The notes under the pieces are model-generated. The model saw nothing but the letters and a program-made list of their open reading frames with translations. It had not been told where the DNA came from and searched no databases. The position numbers and the translations under genes are program-made. Shown here one piece after another: positions 27,638 to 35,427 of a stretch of 64,000 bases of DNA. Each line of letters opens with the position of its first letter. Within the stretch, counting starts at the first letter, position 1. Location of the stretch: positions 1 to 64,000 of the forward strand of contig NZ_BOPA01000026.1 in the NCBI RefSeq assembly GCF_016863515.1, read 5' to 3'. The DNA is from Micromonospora gifhornensis (GTDB lineage Bacteria > Actinomycetota > Actinomycetes > Mycobacteriales > Micromonosporaceae).

Positions 27638-28678
27638 GTGGCACACCATGCCCCGCGGCCACTGTCAGCACGGCCGGCACCGTCCGGCCCGACGACGGCT
27701 GCGCCGCGATCCCGCTGGTACCGCTGCACCACCGCACTCGCCGCTCTGTCCGCGACCGCCGTCATGCTGACCGGCGGCGCGACGGCGGCCCACGCCGAGC
27801 CGACGGTCGACGCCATCGAGCGCCAGATCGACGCGGACTGGAACCGGCTCGAACCACTCATCGAACGCCACAACGCCACCCGGCAGGATCTCGCCGGCAA
27901 ACGCCGGGAGGCCGACGCCCTGGCCGCTCGGATCGCACCGCTTGAGCAGCAGGTCGACGCGGCGATGACCCGGGTCGGCGCGCTGGCGGCGCGGGCGTAC
28001 AAGGGCGGCACGGTCGGTGCCGTCAACGTCCTGCTGGGCAGCAGGTCGCCGGGCGAGGTCGTGGAGCAGATCGGCCTGCTCGACCGCTACGCCCACTTCC
28101 AGCAACAGGACGTACGCGAGGCCAGCGAACTGCGCGACGAACTCACCACCGCCAAGGCCGGGCTGGAACGCACCATCGACCAGTTGACCCGTACGGAGGC
28201 CGAGCTCGGGCAGAAGCGACGCCAGATCGACGCCGAGATCGACCGGTTGCAGCGGCTCCGGCTGCGGGCGTACGGCAACGGAGGCGGTGGCCCGCTGCGC
28301 CCGGCGCCCTGCCCGGCCGGCTATCCGGGCGGGCCGGCGGGGGTGGCGGTGAAGTTCGCCTGCGCCCAGATCGGCAAGCCGTACGTGTGGGGAGCCGAGG
28401 GACCGAACGCGTACGACTGCTCGGGTCTGATGCTTGCCGCCTGGGCGCGGGCCGGGGTGGCGCTACCGCACAACGCGGCCCGGCAGCGTCAGGTCACCGC
28501 GTCGGTCAGCCGCAGCGCGCTACGCCCGGGTGACCTGGTCTTCTACTACCGGGATCTGCACCACGTCGGCATGTACGTGGGCGACGGCTGGGTGGTGCAC
28601 GCCTCCCGCGCCGGTCAGCCGGTGAAGATGAAACGGATGGACACCAGCCCCATCCACAGCTTCGGCCGACCCGGCTGA
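27638..28678 (+). CDS. secreted NlpC/P60 peptidoglycan hydrolase under c-di-AMP riboswitch
   Basis: A 346-residue protein from GTG 27638, with GAAGGAG about 12 bases upstream. A signal region (about 1-53, ending GATAAHA) leads to a coiled coil (about 54-215; VDAIERQIDADWNRLEPLIE, AELGQKRRQIDAEIDRL). The NlpC/P60 domain has Cys in NAYDCSGLMLAAW, His in LHHVGMYVGDG and VHASRAG. It is a paralogue of the preceding gene with the same plan, shorter loops and a Pro/Gly-rich linker. It hydrolyses wall peptides outside the cell. The riboswitch ties its expression to c-di-AMP, a signal of turgor and potassium homeostasis. Confidence 0.9.
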   Translation: MAHHAPRPLSARPAPSGPTTAAPRSRWYRCTTALAALSATAVMLTGGATAAHAEPTVDAIERQIDADWNRLEPLIERHNATRQDLAGKRREADALAARIAPLEQQVDAAMTRVGALAARAYKGGTVGAVNVLLGSRSPGEVVEQIGLLDRYAHFQQQDVREASELRDELTTAKAGLERTIDQLTRTEAELGQKRRQIDAEIDRLQRLRLRAYGNGGGGPLRPAPCPAGYPGGPAGVAVKFACAQIGKPYVWGAEGPNAYDCSGLMLAAWARAGVALPHNAARQRQVTASVSRSALRPGDLVFYYRDLHHVGMYVGDGWVVHASRAGQPVKMKRMDTSPIHSFGRPG

Positions 28679-28736
28679 GGGGTGGTCCCGGCGTTGGCGT
28701 GGTCCTGCCGGAGGCGTGGGTCTGGTGTTGGTGTGG

Positions 28737-29315
28737 TCAGCGGGTTGGCCAGGTGCGCCAGTTCTGCCAGGCCCGGCTCGGCGTCGGCCCGCGCTGACCC
28801 TGGTAGCGGGAGCCGTAGACAGCCGAGCCGTACGGGTGCTCGGCGGGCGAGGAGAGCCGGAAGATGCAGAGCTGACCGATCTTCATGCCGGGCCAGAGGG
28901 TGATCGGCAGGTTCGCCACGTTGGACAACTCCAGCGTGACGTGCCCGGAGAAGCCGGGGTCGATGAAGCCGGCGGTGGAGTGGGTGAGCAGGCCGAGGCG
29001 CCCCAGGCTGGACTTGCCTTCGAGTCGGCCGGCCAACTGGTCGCCGAGGGAGATGACCTCCAGGGTGGAGGCGAGCACGAACTCGCCCGGGTGCAGCACG
29101 AAGGGCTCGCCGTCGGGCACCTCGACCGGCGAGGTCAGGTCGTCCTGCCGGGTCGCCGGGTCGATGTGGGTGTAGAGGTGGTTGTTGAAGACCCGGAACA
29201 GCTTGTCCAGGCGTACGTCGATGCTGGACGGCTGCACCAGCGTGGGCTCGAAGGGCTCCAGCGCGAGCGTGCCCGCCTTGATCTCGGAGACCAGGTCGCG
29301 GTCGGAGAGCAGCAT
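28737..29315 (-). CDS. dcd: dCTP deaminase
   Basis: A 192-residue protein from ATG 29315 ([12 protein letters not shown]), the normal length of Dcd. Diagnostic blocks are [40 protein letters not shown] and [20 protein letters not shown] with the catalytic glutamate, plus [16 protein letters not shown]. It converts dCTP to dUTP, or directly to dUMP in the bifunctional actinobacterial and archaeal type, and supplies dTMP synthesis. The trimeric fold is shared with dUTPase. A much longer open frame extends upstream to 29939, but that part is a shadow of the divergent gene. Confidence 0.95.
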   Translation of the reverse strand: MLLSDRDLVSEIKAGTLALEPFEPTLVQPSSIDVRLDKLFRVFNNHLYTHIDPATRQDDLTSPVEVPDGEPFVLHPGEFVLASTLEVISLGDQLAGRLEGKSSLGRLGLLTHSTAGFIDPGFSGHVTLELSNVANLPITLWPGMKIGQLCIFRLSSPAEHPYGSAVYGSRYQGQRGPTPSRAWQNWRTWPTR

Positions 29316-29390
29316 CGCCACACCATACCGATATGGCTGACCTGCGTGTCGCGCTACCTGTCTAGAACGTATGTTCGATAAGATGTCGAC

Positions 29391-29936
29391 ATGGCTTCCT
29401 GGTCCGAATTCGCCGCTGACGAGCCTCGACTCGCCGACGAGATCCGCCTTCTCATGCAGCAGTACGGCCCGGGCTTCGGCTACCTGGCCACGGTCCGCGC
29501 CGACGGCGGGCCCCGGGTGCACCCGGTCTCCCCGGTGATCACCGACGACGGTCTCTACTGCTTCGTGGTCGACTCGCCGAAGCGGCGCGACCTGGAACGC
29601 GACGGCCGCTACGCTCTGCACTCCTTCCCGCCGGAGGAGAGCGACGACGAGGCCTACGTCGCCGGTCGGGCCTGGCCGGTCACCGACGACGCCACCGTGG
29701 CGCGCCTGGCGCTTGCCGCCCGAGCAGCGCCCCAGGTCGACTGGCGACTGTTCGAGTTCACGATCGAGGTCGCGATGCTCAGCCGCCGCGGCCACGCCAA
29801 CTCCGACGTGCCGGGCGAGCACGGCGGGACGCCGGCCGTCCAGGTCTGGCTCGATCCGACAGCCACCGCCCCGCAGGCGCAGCGGCCCGCGTCGTTGGCG
29901 GCCCACTCCGCCCGCCGCGCCCGCTGCGCCGCCTGA
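29391..29936 (+). CDS. pyridoxamine 5'-phosphate oxidase-fold protein
   Basis: A 181-residue split-barrel flavin/F420-binding protein. The N-terminal helix is followed by [20 protein letters not shown], then [20 protein letters not shown] and [11 protein letters not shown], typical of the PNPOx-like family. Members bind FMN, F420 or haem and act as oxidoreductases or detoxifying enzymes. The C-terminal 30 residues are Ala/Arg-rich and probably disordered. It is divergent from dcd and ends at a convergent hairpin. Substrate and cofactor are not determined by the sequence. Confidence 0.8.
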   Translation: MASWSEFAADEPRLADEIRLLMQQYGPGFGYLATVRADGGPRVHPVSPVITDDGLYCFVVDSPKRRDLERDGRYALHSFPPEESDDEAYVAGRAWPVTDDATVARLALAARAAPQVDWRLFEFTIEVAMLSRRGHANSDVPGEHGGTPAVQVWLDPTATAPQAQRPASLAAHSARRARCAA

Positions 29937-29942
29937 CACCAG

Positions 29943-29977
29943 CCGGTGCCGGCCCCGTCGAACGGGACCGGCACCGG
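29943..29977. terminator. bidirectional terminator hairpin
   Basis: A 15-bp stem with one G-T type mismatch (CCGGTGCCGGCCCCG / CGGGACCGGCACCGG) and loop TCGAA, between the convergent PNPOx-fold and metalloprotease genes. Confidence 0.75.
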
Positions 29978-30003
29978 AGACGGTACGCGCCGAAGGGCTC
30001 GCG

Positions 30004-31020
30004 TCAGGCGGCCCGGTAGGTGTTCCAGGCGCTGATCATGCGGCTGGCCTGGCCCGGAGTGAACTGGTACATGCAGGAGTCGTACGAGTAGTCCATGAAG
30101 TTGGTGATCGGGTCGAGGCCCGGGGCGGAGCAGGTGTCCCGACCGGTCGGGCAGCCGCTCGCCGGAGAAGCCTCAGCCGGGGTGTCCGAGACCTGGTCAC
30201 CCGAGCCGGAGCAGCCGCCCTGGAAGGTGTGGTACAGGTTCAGCCAGTGACCGACCTCGTGGGTGCCGGTGTCGCCCTGGTTGTAGTTGGTGGCGGTGCC
30301 GCCGGGCAGCGACTCGCTCAGCACCACGACGCCGTCCATGCTGTTCAGCGTGCGCTGCGGGAAGGTCGCCCAGCCGAGCAGGTTGTTGCTCAGTGCTCCC
30401 AGGTAGATGTTCAGCGTGTTCTTGCCGCCGACCCGCAGTTGGGTTTTCATCTGCCGCTCGGCGGTGGTGCCCTGCCGGATCGGGTACCACGACGTGTTGG
30501 TGACCCGGTTGATGCTCTGCAACTGGAAGGCGAAGGCGGTCGCCGCCCCACCGGTCGCGCCGCTGAACGCCTGGTTGAGCACGTTGATCTGCGATTGGAT
30601 CATCGAGTCGGGGATGTTTCCGCCGGCGCGGGTGGTGTCCTTCCGGATCACGTGCACCACGACCGGGATGGTGACCGACGCGGCGGCGGCCTGGGTGCCG
30701 AGGGAACGCTGACCGACCCGCTTGGCCCGCTCCTGGAGCAGGTCGGCGAACTCGGCCTCCCGCTGGAGGACCTGGCTCTTGGTCAGCTCGTTCGGGTCGT
30801 GCACGAGGACGCCGCCACCGCGGACCCGGGCCGCGCTGCCGGTGGGTTCCGCGCACTCCTCGTCGGCGTGCGCATGCCCGTGCCCGGCGGCCAGCGCCGG
30901 GCTGGCGGAGATGGTGGCGGCCGGCAGCGCGCCCACCGTTACCAGGCCGAGCGCCATGACCAGTGACGTCGATGCGATGCCGGCGAGGCGCCGGTTCAGC
31001 AGGACGGGACGGAGTCCCAT
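30004..31020 (-). CDS. secreted M43-family zinc metalloprotease
   Basis: A 338-residue secreted protein with a signal peptide (about 1-45, [19 protein letters not shown] to ALAAGHG) and a propeptide-like helical region. The catalytic domain carries the metzincin motif [11 protein letters not shown] (zinc His, His, His with Glu) and the Met-turn [13 protein letters not shown]. Cysteines at [20 protein letters not shown] and DSCMYQF fit the disulfides of pappalysin-like (M43B) enzymes. Expected to be an extracellular endopeptidase. The His-rich stretch HGHAHADEE just after the signal peptide may bind metal. It is alone, just upstream of tRNA-Gly on the other strand. Confidence 0.9.
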   Translation of the reverse strand: MGLRPVLLNRRLAGIASTSLVMALGLVTVGALPAATISASPALAAGHGHAHADEECAEPTGSAARVRGGGVLVHDPNELTKSQVLQREAEFADLLQERAKRVGQRSLGTQAAAASVTIPVVVHVIRKDTTRAGGNIPDSMIQSQINVLNQAFSGATGGAATAFAFQLQSINRVTNTSWYPIRQGTTAERQMKTQLRVGGKNTLNIYLGALSNNLLGWATFPQRTLNSMDGVVVLSESLPGGTATNYNQGDTGTHEVGHWLNLYHTFQGGCSGSGDQVSDTPAEASPASGCPTGRDTCSAPGLDPITNFMDYSYDSCMYQFTPGQASRMISAWNTYRAA

Positions 31021-31233
31021 AAGCCCACCTCTTTCTGTCGACGCGACCGGGGGGTTGTGTCGCGCCGTGCGGAAAACGTGGGGCAGACGTTACAACCCAT
31101 CGATAGATTTGAGAATGGGCATATGTTGCTGGGGTGAAACTTCTTGCCGGCCCATGGGGCGGCCCGCCGGTCGGATGGCGAGCGGGGTGCCTGGGTGCAC
31201 GGGGGCAGTGACTCAGGTACAGTGGTCCCGCTT

Positions 31234-31307
31234 GCGGGTGTAGTTCAATGGCAGAACATCAGCTTCCCAAGCTGACAGTGCGGGTTCGATTCCCGTCACC
31301 CGCTCCA
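31234..31307 (+). tRNA. tRNA-Gly (CCC)
   Basis: A complete cloverleaf. The acceptor GCGGGTG pairs with CACCCGC (31297-31303), with a T discriminator and encoded CCA at 31305-31307. The D-arm is GTTCAATGGCAGAAC. The anticodon stem TCAGC/GCTGA encloses the loop TTCCCAA, giving anticodon CCC. The T-arm has GGTTCGATTCC. Its 3' half and downstream hairpin are repeated at 32609-32696, which marks it as a probable integration target. Confidence 0.95.
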
Positions 31308-31350
31308 CGCGAAAGGCCCTGATCAGGACGCGAGTCCCGGTCAGGGCCTT
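31264..31350 (+). repeat. attachment-site-like direct repeat, tRNA copy
   Basis: The 3' half of tRNA-Gly (from the anticodon loop TTCCCAAGCTG) plus the following terminator recur at 32609-32696. By hand count there are about 10 mismatches and one gap over 88 positions. Only one mismatch falls in the first 39. This is the expected form of attL/attR left by site-specific integration into a tRNA 3' end. Confidence 0.7.
31312..31350 (+). terminator. terminator of tRNA-Gly
   Basis: Inverted repeat AAGGCCCTGA / TCAGGGCCTT (with extra pairing inside) right after the tRNA, followed by CAATGTTT. Confidence 0.75.
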
Positions 31351-31379
31351 CAATGTTTCAAGGTCAACGATCATGTGAC

Positions 31380-31401
31380 GTGTCATTGGCGTGCCATTAG
31401 C
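31380..31401. repeat. 11-bp tandem repeat, possible integrase arm sites
   Basis: GTGTCATTGGC and GTGCCATTAGC stand head to tail 30 bp beyond the tRNA terminator. A third similar copy, GTGCCATTGGGC, is at 32516-32527 near the other end of the putative element. Short tandem direct repeats beside a tRNA attachment core resemble arm-type sites of tyrosine recombinases. The reading is inferential. Confidence 0.35.
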
Positions 31402-31414
31402 TCACGTTGGGCGC

Positions 31415-31560
31415 TCAGGCCCGCTCGAAGCCCTGGAACACGCCGGAAGCGTCGACGGAGTCTGCGAAGTCGGCGAAGTCCATGTTCGCGATGGAGAGGT
31501 TGGCCGAGACCTCGGCGTACCAGCGGGGTGGTACCCGGAAGGTGCGGCCCGGCTCGTCGC
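31415..31560 (-). pseudogene. 3' remnant of an unknown gene
   Basis: The last ~48 codons before the stop at 31415 read like a real protein C-terminus (RVPPRWYAEVSANLSIANMD, then FADFADSVDASGVFQGFERA). Upstream the same frame turns into Ser/Arg-rich shadow sequence of the neighbouring gene at 31590. No start codon with a ribosome site was found. It may be the tail of a gene cut off by deletion after integration, or a very short gene. I do not recognise the family. Confidence 0.3.
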
Positions 31561-31589
31561 ACAGAGAGGCTGGACGGTCTACGCCTGCT

Positions 31590-32285
31590 TCAGATCGGGG
31601 TCGTGACGAGGAGGGCTCTGTGATGGCGCCAAAGCCACTGTAGGTACTGCTGCACTTCCTCCGGCGTGGCGACCCATCCGTTGTCCATGTAGTTGAGGAT
31701 GCGTTTGATCTCGCCGGGTACGAGGTCGTAGGCCGTCGCTCCGGTTTCCGGGACGGGCGTATCAGGGGGAACGGCCACGGGTAGCGGGACCATCGGGAGG
31801 CGAAGTCCGCTCCTGGTGAATGCTCTGAGGACCGTGAGGTAGGCGCGGGCCAAGTGGTAGGGCGAGACGGCGAGCGCGAGGCTGGTGATACCGCGGGCGT
31901 GGACCTGGTCGACGATCCACGCAGCCTGCAAGCCGGTGTTGGGGGCTGGCTCGGCTTGGATGTATACCCCGTTGATGCGACGAAGGCCGAGGCTCCGTAG
32001 GTAGTCGAGCGTGATCTCGACGTAGGTCTCTTCATCCGGGTTCCCGTTCGCTACTAGAAGGTGGCGGAGCGTTGGGTTCGTCTCCCAGTTGCGGATCGCA
32101 TGAGTGAGACGCCATTCTTCGCCCTGGCCGGTGGCTACCACGAGCGCGTCCACGTGGTCGGCCGCTGATTGGGGCAAGGTCAGGATCACTGTGAGGACTT
32201 TCATGACCTCCAGGAACTGATCGGCTGTGAACCCGGCTAGATCCTCTTCCGCCACAACCCGAGGCGTTGCCTTGTTGGGATTCAC
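31590..32285 (-). CDS. DUF218/YdcF-like protein in tRNA-Gly element
   Basis: A 231-residue soluble protein from GTG 32285. The core follows the DUF218 plan: DHVDALVVATGQGEEWRLTH (after the usual D-x-hydrophobic-hydrophobic-hydrophobic strand), HLLVANGNPDEETYVEITLD, then AEPAPNTGLQAAWIVDQV and LALAVSPYHLARAYLTVLRA. The last block matches the conserved TS-x-YHxxRA motif. It lacks the N-terminal membrane helix of SanA-like members and has an extra C-terminal helical region (VPGEIKRILNYMDNGWVATP). The family call is by pattern only. It is the only full gene between the two tRNA-Gly repeats, so it may be cargo of the integrated element. Confidence 0.55.
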   Translation of the reverse strand: MNPNKATPRVVAEEDLAGFTADQFLEVMKVLTVILTLPQSAADHVDALVVATGQGEEWRLTHAIRNWETNPTLRHLLVANGNPDEETYVEITLDYLRSLGLRRINGVYIQAEPAPNTGLQAAWIVDQVHARGITSLALAVSPYHLARAYLTVLRAFTRSGLRLPMVPLPVAVPPDTPVPETGATAYDLVPGEIKRILNYMDNGWVATPEEVQQYLQWLWRHHRALLVTTPI

Positions 32286-32801
32286 CGAGCCGCCCCGGCC
32301 GGGCCGTCGTGAAGGCCGATGCGCAAGACCAGGGACACCAGGTCGTCGGGTTGAGGTAGGGAGACCATGCATGCGATCTTTTCAGCCCTCATTGACTCCG
32401 TGGGCCCGCTGCTGCTGCGCGCCCTCGCCACCCCCACCCCCGAACTACCCGCACCACTTCGCAGACTGGCGGTGCCGTCACCACCCATCGCCGGCCGTCG
32501 AGGGAGCAACCCGGCGTGCCATTGGGCGAGGAGAGTAGGGGCCAATCGAGGCCACGGCAGACTGCCGAGACCTCGCTGTCAAGCCGGTGGCCTGCCGGAG
32601 ATCGGCAATTCCCAAGCTGGCAGTGCGGGTTCGATTCCCGTCACCCGATCCACGGTCAAAGGCCCTGGTCAGGACGACAGTCCCAGCCAGGGCTTTCGAT
32701 ATTGCTGCGGCAAGCAGTGGCCAGTGGGCGAGCCTGCCCGGCCGAGGAGACCCCACACCGCAAGGGCGCGTGAGCCGCCACCAGTCAGGCACAATTCGGC
32801 C
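32286..32801. other. non-coding stretch holding the second att-like repeat
   Basis: No convincing gene is present over 516 bp. It holds the promoter region of the minus-strand DUF218-like gene, the arm-like sequence at 32516-32527 and the truncated tRNA-Gly copy at 32609-32696. Confidence 0.5.
32609..32696 (+). repeat. attachment-site-like direct repeat, truncated tRNA-Gly copy
   Basis: Starts within the anticodon loop sequence (TTCCCAAGCTGG) and runs through T-arm, acceptor strand (TCACCCGATCCA) and a decayed terminator hairpin. The 5' half of the tRNA is absent, so this cannot be a functional tRNA. The change in the acceptor strand (CACCCGA for CACCCGC) would break pairing. Confidence 0.7.
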
Positions 32802-33296
32802 GTGACCATCACGATCACCAACTACCGGGACCTGTTCGCCAACATCCGCAAACGCCCCAGGATGTGGCTCATCCGAGAAGACTTCGCCAGCGTCGTGGCA
32901 TTCGTCGAAGGGTGCAACCAGGCGACCGCACGGACCTTGCTGACTGGTTTCCAGCCATGGCTGGTGGCTCAAGCCGGCTGCCTCAACAACCACGCCTGGT
33001 GGAGCATCGTCGCTCACCTGACCGAACCCATCGGTCCCAAGAACGTCCGCGACATGGATCCGGACCTGGACGCCCGCACCGTCGAGAGCCTGTTCGACCT
33101 CCTCGACGAGTTCCTGGAGCTACGCGACGAGCATGACGGCATGAACCGCATCTTCGCTGCGCACGAGCAGTGGTACCGCCTCCGCGAACAGAACGGGTGC
33201 AGCGCCACCGACGCACCCACCTGCCCCACCGTCCGATGGCCCCGAGCCGCCAGCCGGATCAAGCCCAACACCCCCACCCTTGACAACAACCATTGA
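32802..33296 (+). CDS. hypothetical protein, 164 aa
   Basis: Starts at GTG 32802. A soluble, mostly helical protein: TNYRDLFANIRKRPRMWLIR near the start, FASVVAFVEGCNQATARTLL, a Trp-rich middle (FQPWLVAQAGCLNNHAWWSI) and an acidic helix (RTVESLFDLLDEFLELRDEH). The last 35 residues are Pro/Thr-rich and disordered. It resembles actinobacterial proteins of unknown function that sit near mobile elements and toxin-antitoxin genes. No catalytic motif is obvious. It lies 105 bp beyond the second tRNA-like repeat. Confidence 0.6.
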   Translation: MTITITNYRDLFANIRKRPRMWLIREDFASVVAFVEGCNQATARTLLTGFQPWLVAQAGCLNNHAWWSIVAHLTEPIGPKNVRDMDPDLDARTVESLFDLLDEFLELRDEHDGMNRIFAAHEQWYRLREQNGCSATDAPTCPTVRWPRAASRIKPNTPTLDNNH

Positions 33297-33355
33297 GGCT
33301 CGACCGGTAGGGCGCTCCGCCTCGTCGACCAGCGATGGAACACGAGCCAGCCGAG

Positions 33356-33371
33356 GTACAATTTCCTGTAC
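33356..33371. promoter_or_regulatory. GTACA-N6-TGTAC operator of yefM-yoeB
   Basis: Inverted repeat GTACA-ATTTCC-TGTAC, ending 16 bp before the antitoxin ATG and overlapping where a promoter should lie. In E. coli, YefM binds palindromes with a TGTACA core, so this is a good autoregulatory operator. Confidence 0.65.
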
Positions 33372-33386
33372 TTATCGGAGGTGGTC

Positions 33387-33662
33387 ATGCGGACCGTGAA
33401 CTTCACCCAACTGCGCCAGAACCTGGCCGCCGAGCTCGACAGCGTCATCAACGACGCCGAGGAAGTGGTGGTGACCCGGTCGGGTCACGAACCGGTGGTC
33501 ATCGTCCCGCTTGCGGAGTACGAGGCGATGAAGGAGACCGAGTACCTCCTTCGCAACCCGGCCAACGCCGCAGCCCTGCGCCGCTCGATCGCCGAGCTCG
33601 AGCAGGGTGAGGCGGCCGAGCGGGACCTGATCGACCCGGCCACCGTGCGGGACGTCGCGTGA
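33387..33662 (+). CDS. yefM: YefM/Phd-family antitoxin
   Basis: A 91-residue protein from ATG 33387, with GGAGG five bases upstream. The N-terminal DNA-binding Phd/YefM fold is clear (MRTVNFTQLRQNLAAELDSV, EEVVVTRSGHEPVVIVPLAE, YEAMKETEYLLRNPANAAAL). The C-terminal acidic, disordered segment (EQGEAAERDLIDPATVRDV) would wrap around the toxin. It represses its own operon, with the toxin as co-repressor. Its stop overlaps the toxin start (GTGA), giving coupled expression. A second-line reading as another Phd-type antitoxin changes nothing functionally. Confidence 0.92.
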   Translation: MRTVNFTQLRQNLAAELDSVINDAEEVVVTRSGHEPVVIVPLAEYEAMKETEYLLRNPANAAALRRSIAELEQGEAAERDLIDPATVRDVA

Positions 33663-33916
33663 GGCTGGTCTTCACCGCGACAGCCTGGAGCCAGTACCTC
33701 AGTCACACCGACCGTAAACTGGTCAAACGCATCAACGACCTCATCACGGACATCATGCGCAACGGATACGAGGGCATCGGCAAGCCGGAACCCCTGCGGG
33801 GAGAGCTGTCCGGCTTCTGGTCCCGCCGAATCGACCGCGAACACCGGCTGGTCTACCGGATCACCAAGGACGACGTTGAGATCATCGCCTGCCGGTACCA
33901 CTACGGCGACCGATAG
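33659..33916 (+). CDS. yoeB: YoeB-family mRNA interferase toxin
   Basis: An 85-residue protein from GTG 33659. It has the RelE/YoeB fold with FTATAWSQYLSHTDRKLVKR, the GIGKPEPLRGELSGFWSRRI block and the end DREHRLVYRI then IIACRYHYGD. The Glu, Arg, His and Tyr residues used for ribosome-dependent mRNA cleavage are in place: E in GKPEPL, R and H in REHRL, H-Y at the end. It cuts mRNA at the ribosomal A site under stress when the antitoxin is degraded. The module lies in the accessory stretch after tRNA-Gly and probably stabilises it. Confidence 0.93.
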   Translation: MRLVFTATAWSQYLSHTDRKLVKRINDLITDIMRNGYEGIGKPEPLRGELSGFWSRRIDREHRLVYRITKDDVEIIACRYHYGDR

Positions 33917-34059
33917 CGGATCACTCCAGAGCCGCGATCGGACCACAGCACCGTCCACGGTCGGCTGTGAGGGGTTATGGGGTGGCCTGCCTGTCGGTAG
34001 CGTGGTGATTGCGGTCGATGGGTCGGTGGTCTTCGCCGCGCTACGCGAGGAGGTTCCGG

Positions 34060-35271
34060 GTGGATTCCTTGCCGGAGTTGACGTTCGGGCAGCGGTTGAA
34101 GGTCTACCGGGAGCGGTCCGGGAAGACTCGTGCGGTGCTCGGTGGGTTGGTGGGGCGTAGCGCCGAGTGGGTCAAGGCGGTGGAGACGGATCGGATTCTG
34201 CCGCCGCGCATTCACATGCTGGATCGGATCGCGCGTGCCCTGAAGATCGACGTGTCGGTGTTGGCCGTGGAGCTGGGTGATCGGTCGGCGGCTGTCAACG
34301 GGCCGGAGCATCCGGCGCTGGCGTCGGTTCGGGATGCCGTGAACCGCATCCCGCTTTCCGGTGACACCCCGGCGGAGTCGTTGGCCGGTCTGAGGGAGCG
34401 GCTTGCGGTGGCGTGGCGGGCGAGGCATCAGGCGTCGGATCACCGTACGGTGCTGGGCGGGTTGTTGCCGGGGTTGCTGCGCGACGGGCAGCGGGCCGTG
34501 TTGGCGTACGAGGGTGACCAGCGGCGGCAGGCACAGGCCCTGTTGGCGGAGATGCTCGGGCTGGCACAGATGTTCATCGCGTACCAGCCCGCTGCCGAGT
34601 TGCTATGGCGGGTGGCGGATCGGGCGATGGTGGCGGCGCAGGAGTCCGGTGATCCGGAGGCGCTCGCGTGTGCGGGGTGGTTCCTGTGTCAGGTGCATCG
34701 GGACGCCGGGGATTGGGACACCGCAATGGCGGTGACGCTGGATGTGCTGTCGGCGCTGGAGCCGCGGGCAGCCGACGGGAGCACGAATCTGCTGGCCTTG
34801 TGGGGTGCGCTGAACTTCGAAGCCGCGTACACCGTTGCTCGTGCCGGTGAGGAAGGGCGAGCCTGGCGGTACTGGGACCGTGCGGACCAGGTGGCACAGC
34901 GCCTGCCGAAGGGCTTCTACCAGCCGCAGACGTCGTTCTCCCAGGTCATCATGGGTGCTCATGCGGTGACCGTGGCGGTGGAACTGCAGAAATCCGGCGA
35001 GGCGGTGCGGCAGGCCCGTCGACATGACGCGGCGGCGATCCCGTCGCGGCCGCGACGGGCACGCCATCTCATCGAGGTCGCGCGGGCGCACTACGGCAAG
35101 GACGACAAGGAAGCGACCGTGGCGACGCTGCGGAAGGCGTACGAGTCGGCCCCGGAGACGATCCGCTTCAACGGGTACGCCCGCCAGATCACCTTGGACC
35201 TGCTCGACGGGCCGCGTTCCATCCGAGACGATGCCCGTGACCTCGCGGTCAAGGTCGGGCTCGTGCCGTGA
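34060..35271 (+). CDS. XRE-family regulator with helical repeat C-terminus
   Basis: The GTG at 34060 has GCGAGGAGG about seven bases upstream, giving 403 residues. The N-terminal HTH (about 6-62; TFGQRLKVYRERSGKTRAVL, GRSAEWVKAVETDRILPP) is followed by alpha-helical TPR-like repeats: AYQPAAELLWRVADRAMVAA, ACAGWFLCQVHRDAGDWDTA and a final ARAHYGKDDKEATVATLRKA. This plan is common in actinobacterial XRE regulators that sense a small molecule or peptide. The palindrome just after its stop (35277-35293) and the small genes beyond are likely targets. Confidence 0.85.
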   Translation: MDSLPELTFGQRLKVYRERSGKTRAVLGGLVGRSAEWVKAVETDRILPPRIHMLDRIARALKIDVSVLAVELGDRSAAVNGPEHPALASVRDAVNRIPLSGDTPAESLAGLRERLAVAWRARHQASDHRTVLGGLLPGLLRDGQRAVLAYEGDQRRQAQALLAEMLGLAQMFIAYQPAAELLWRVADRAMVAAQESGDPEALACAGWFLCQVHRDAGDWDTAMAVTLDVLSALEPRAADGSTNLLALWGALNFEAAYTVARAGEEGRAWRYWDRADQVAQRLPKGFYQPQTSFSQVIMGAHAVTVAVELQKSGEAVRQARRHDAAAIPSRPRRARHLIEVARAHYGKDDKEATVATLRKAYESAPETIRFNGYARQITLDLLDGPRSIRDDARDLAVKVGLVP

Positions 35272-35276
35272 TCCAG

Positions 35277-35293
35277 GGGTAGGAACCTTACCC
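35277..35293. promoter_or_regulatory. GGGTA-N7-TACCC palindrome, candidate XRE operator
   Basis: Inverted repeat GGGTA-GGAACCT-TACCC, six bases after the XRE stop and about 135 bp before the small genes. CTTACC and TAGCTT, about 20 bp apart, could be the -35 and -10 of that operon, with the palindrome over the -35. Inferred. Confidence 0.4.
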
Positions 35294-35427
35294 ATTCCGC
35301 CTCGCCACCGGCCGTAGCTTTCCGGTCACGGGATGCGGCGGGCGGTGCGATCAACGCCTGGCCGCCGCGTCCCCCGCAATCAGAGGGTGGCGGCAACAGT
35401 GCCCTCGTGATCGGCGAGGGAGGTTAC

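Noticed and set aside
29316-29939. N-terminal extension of dCTP deaminase
   Set aside because: The long minus-strand frame upstream of 29315 is antisense to the PNPOx-fold gene, and Dcd from 29315 already has full family length.
32609-32696. Second tRNA-Gly gene
   Set aside because: The 5' half, D-arm and matching acceptor strand are missing, so it is a partial duplication, not a tRNA gene.
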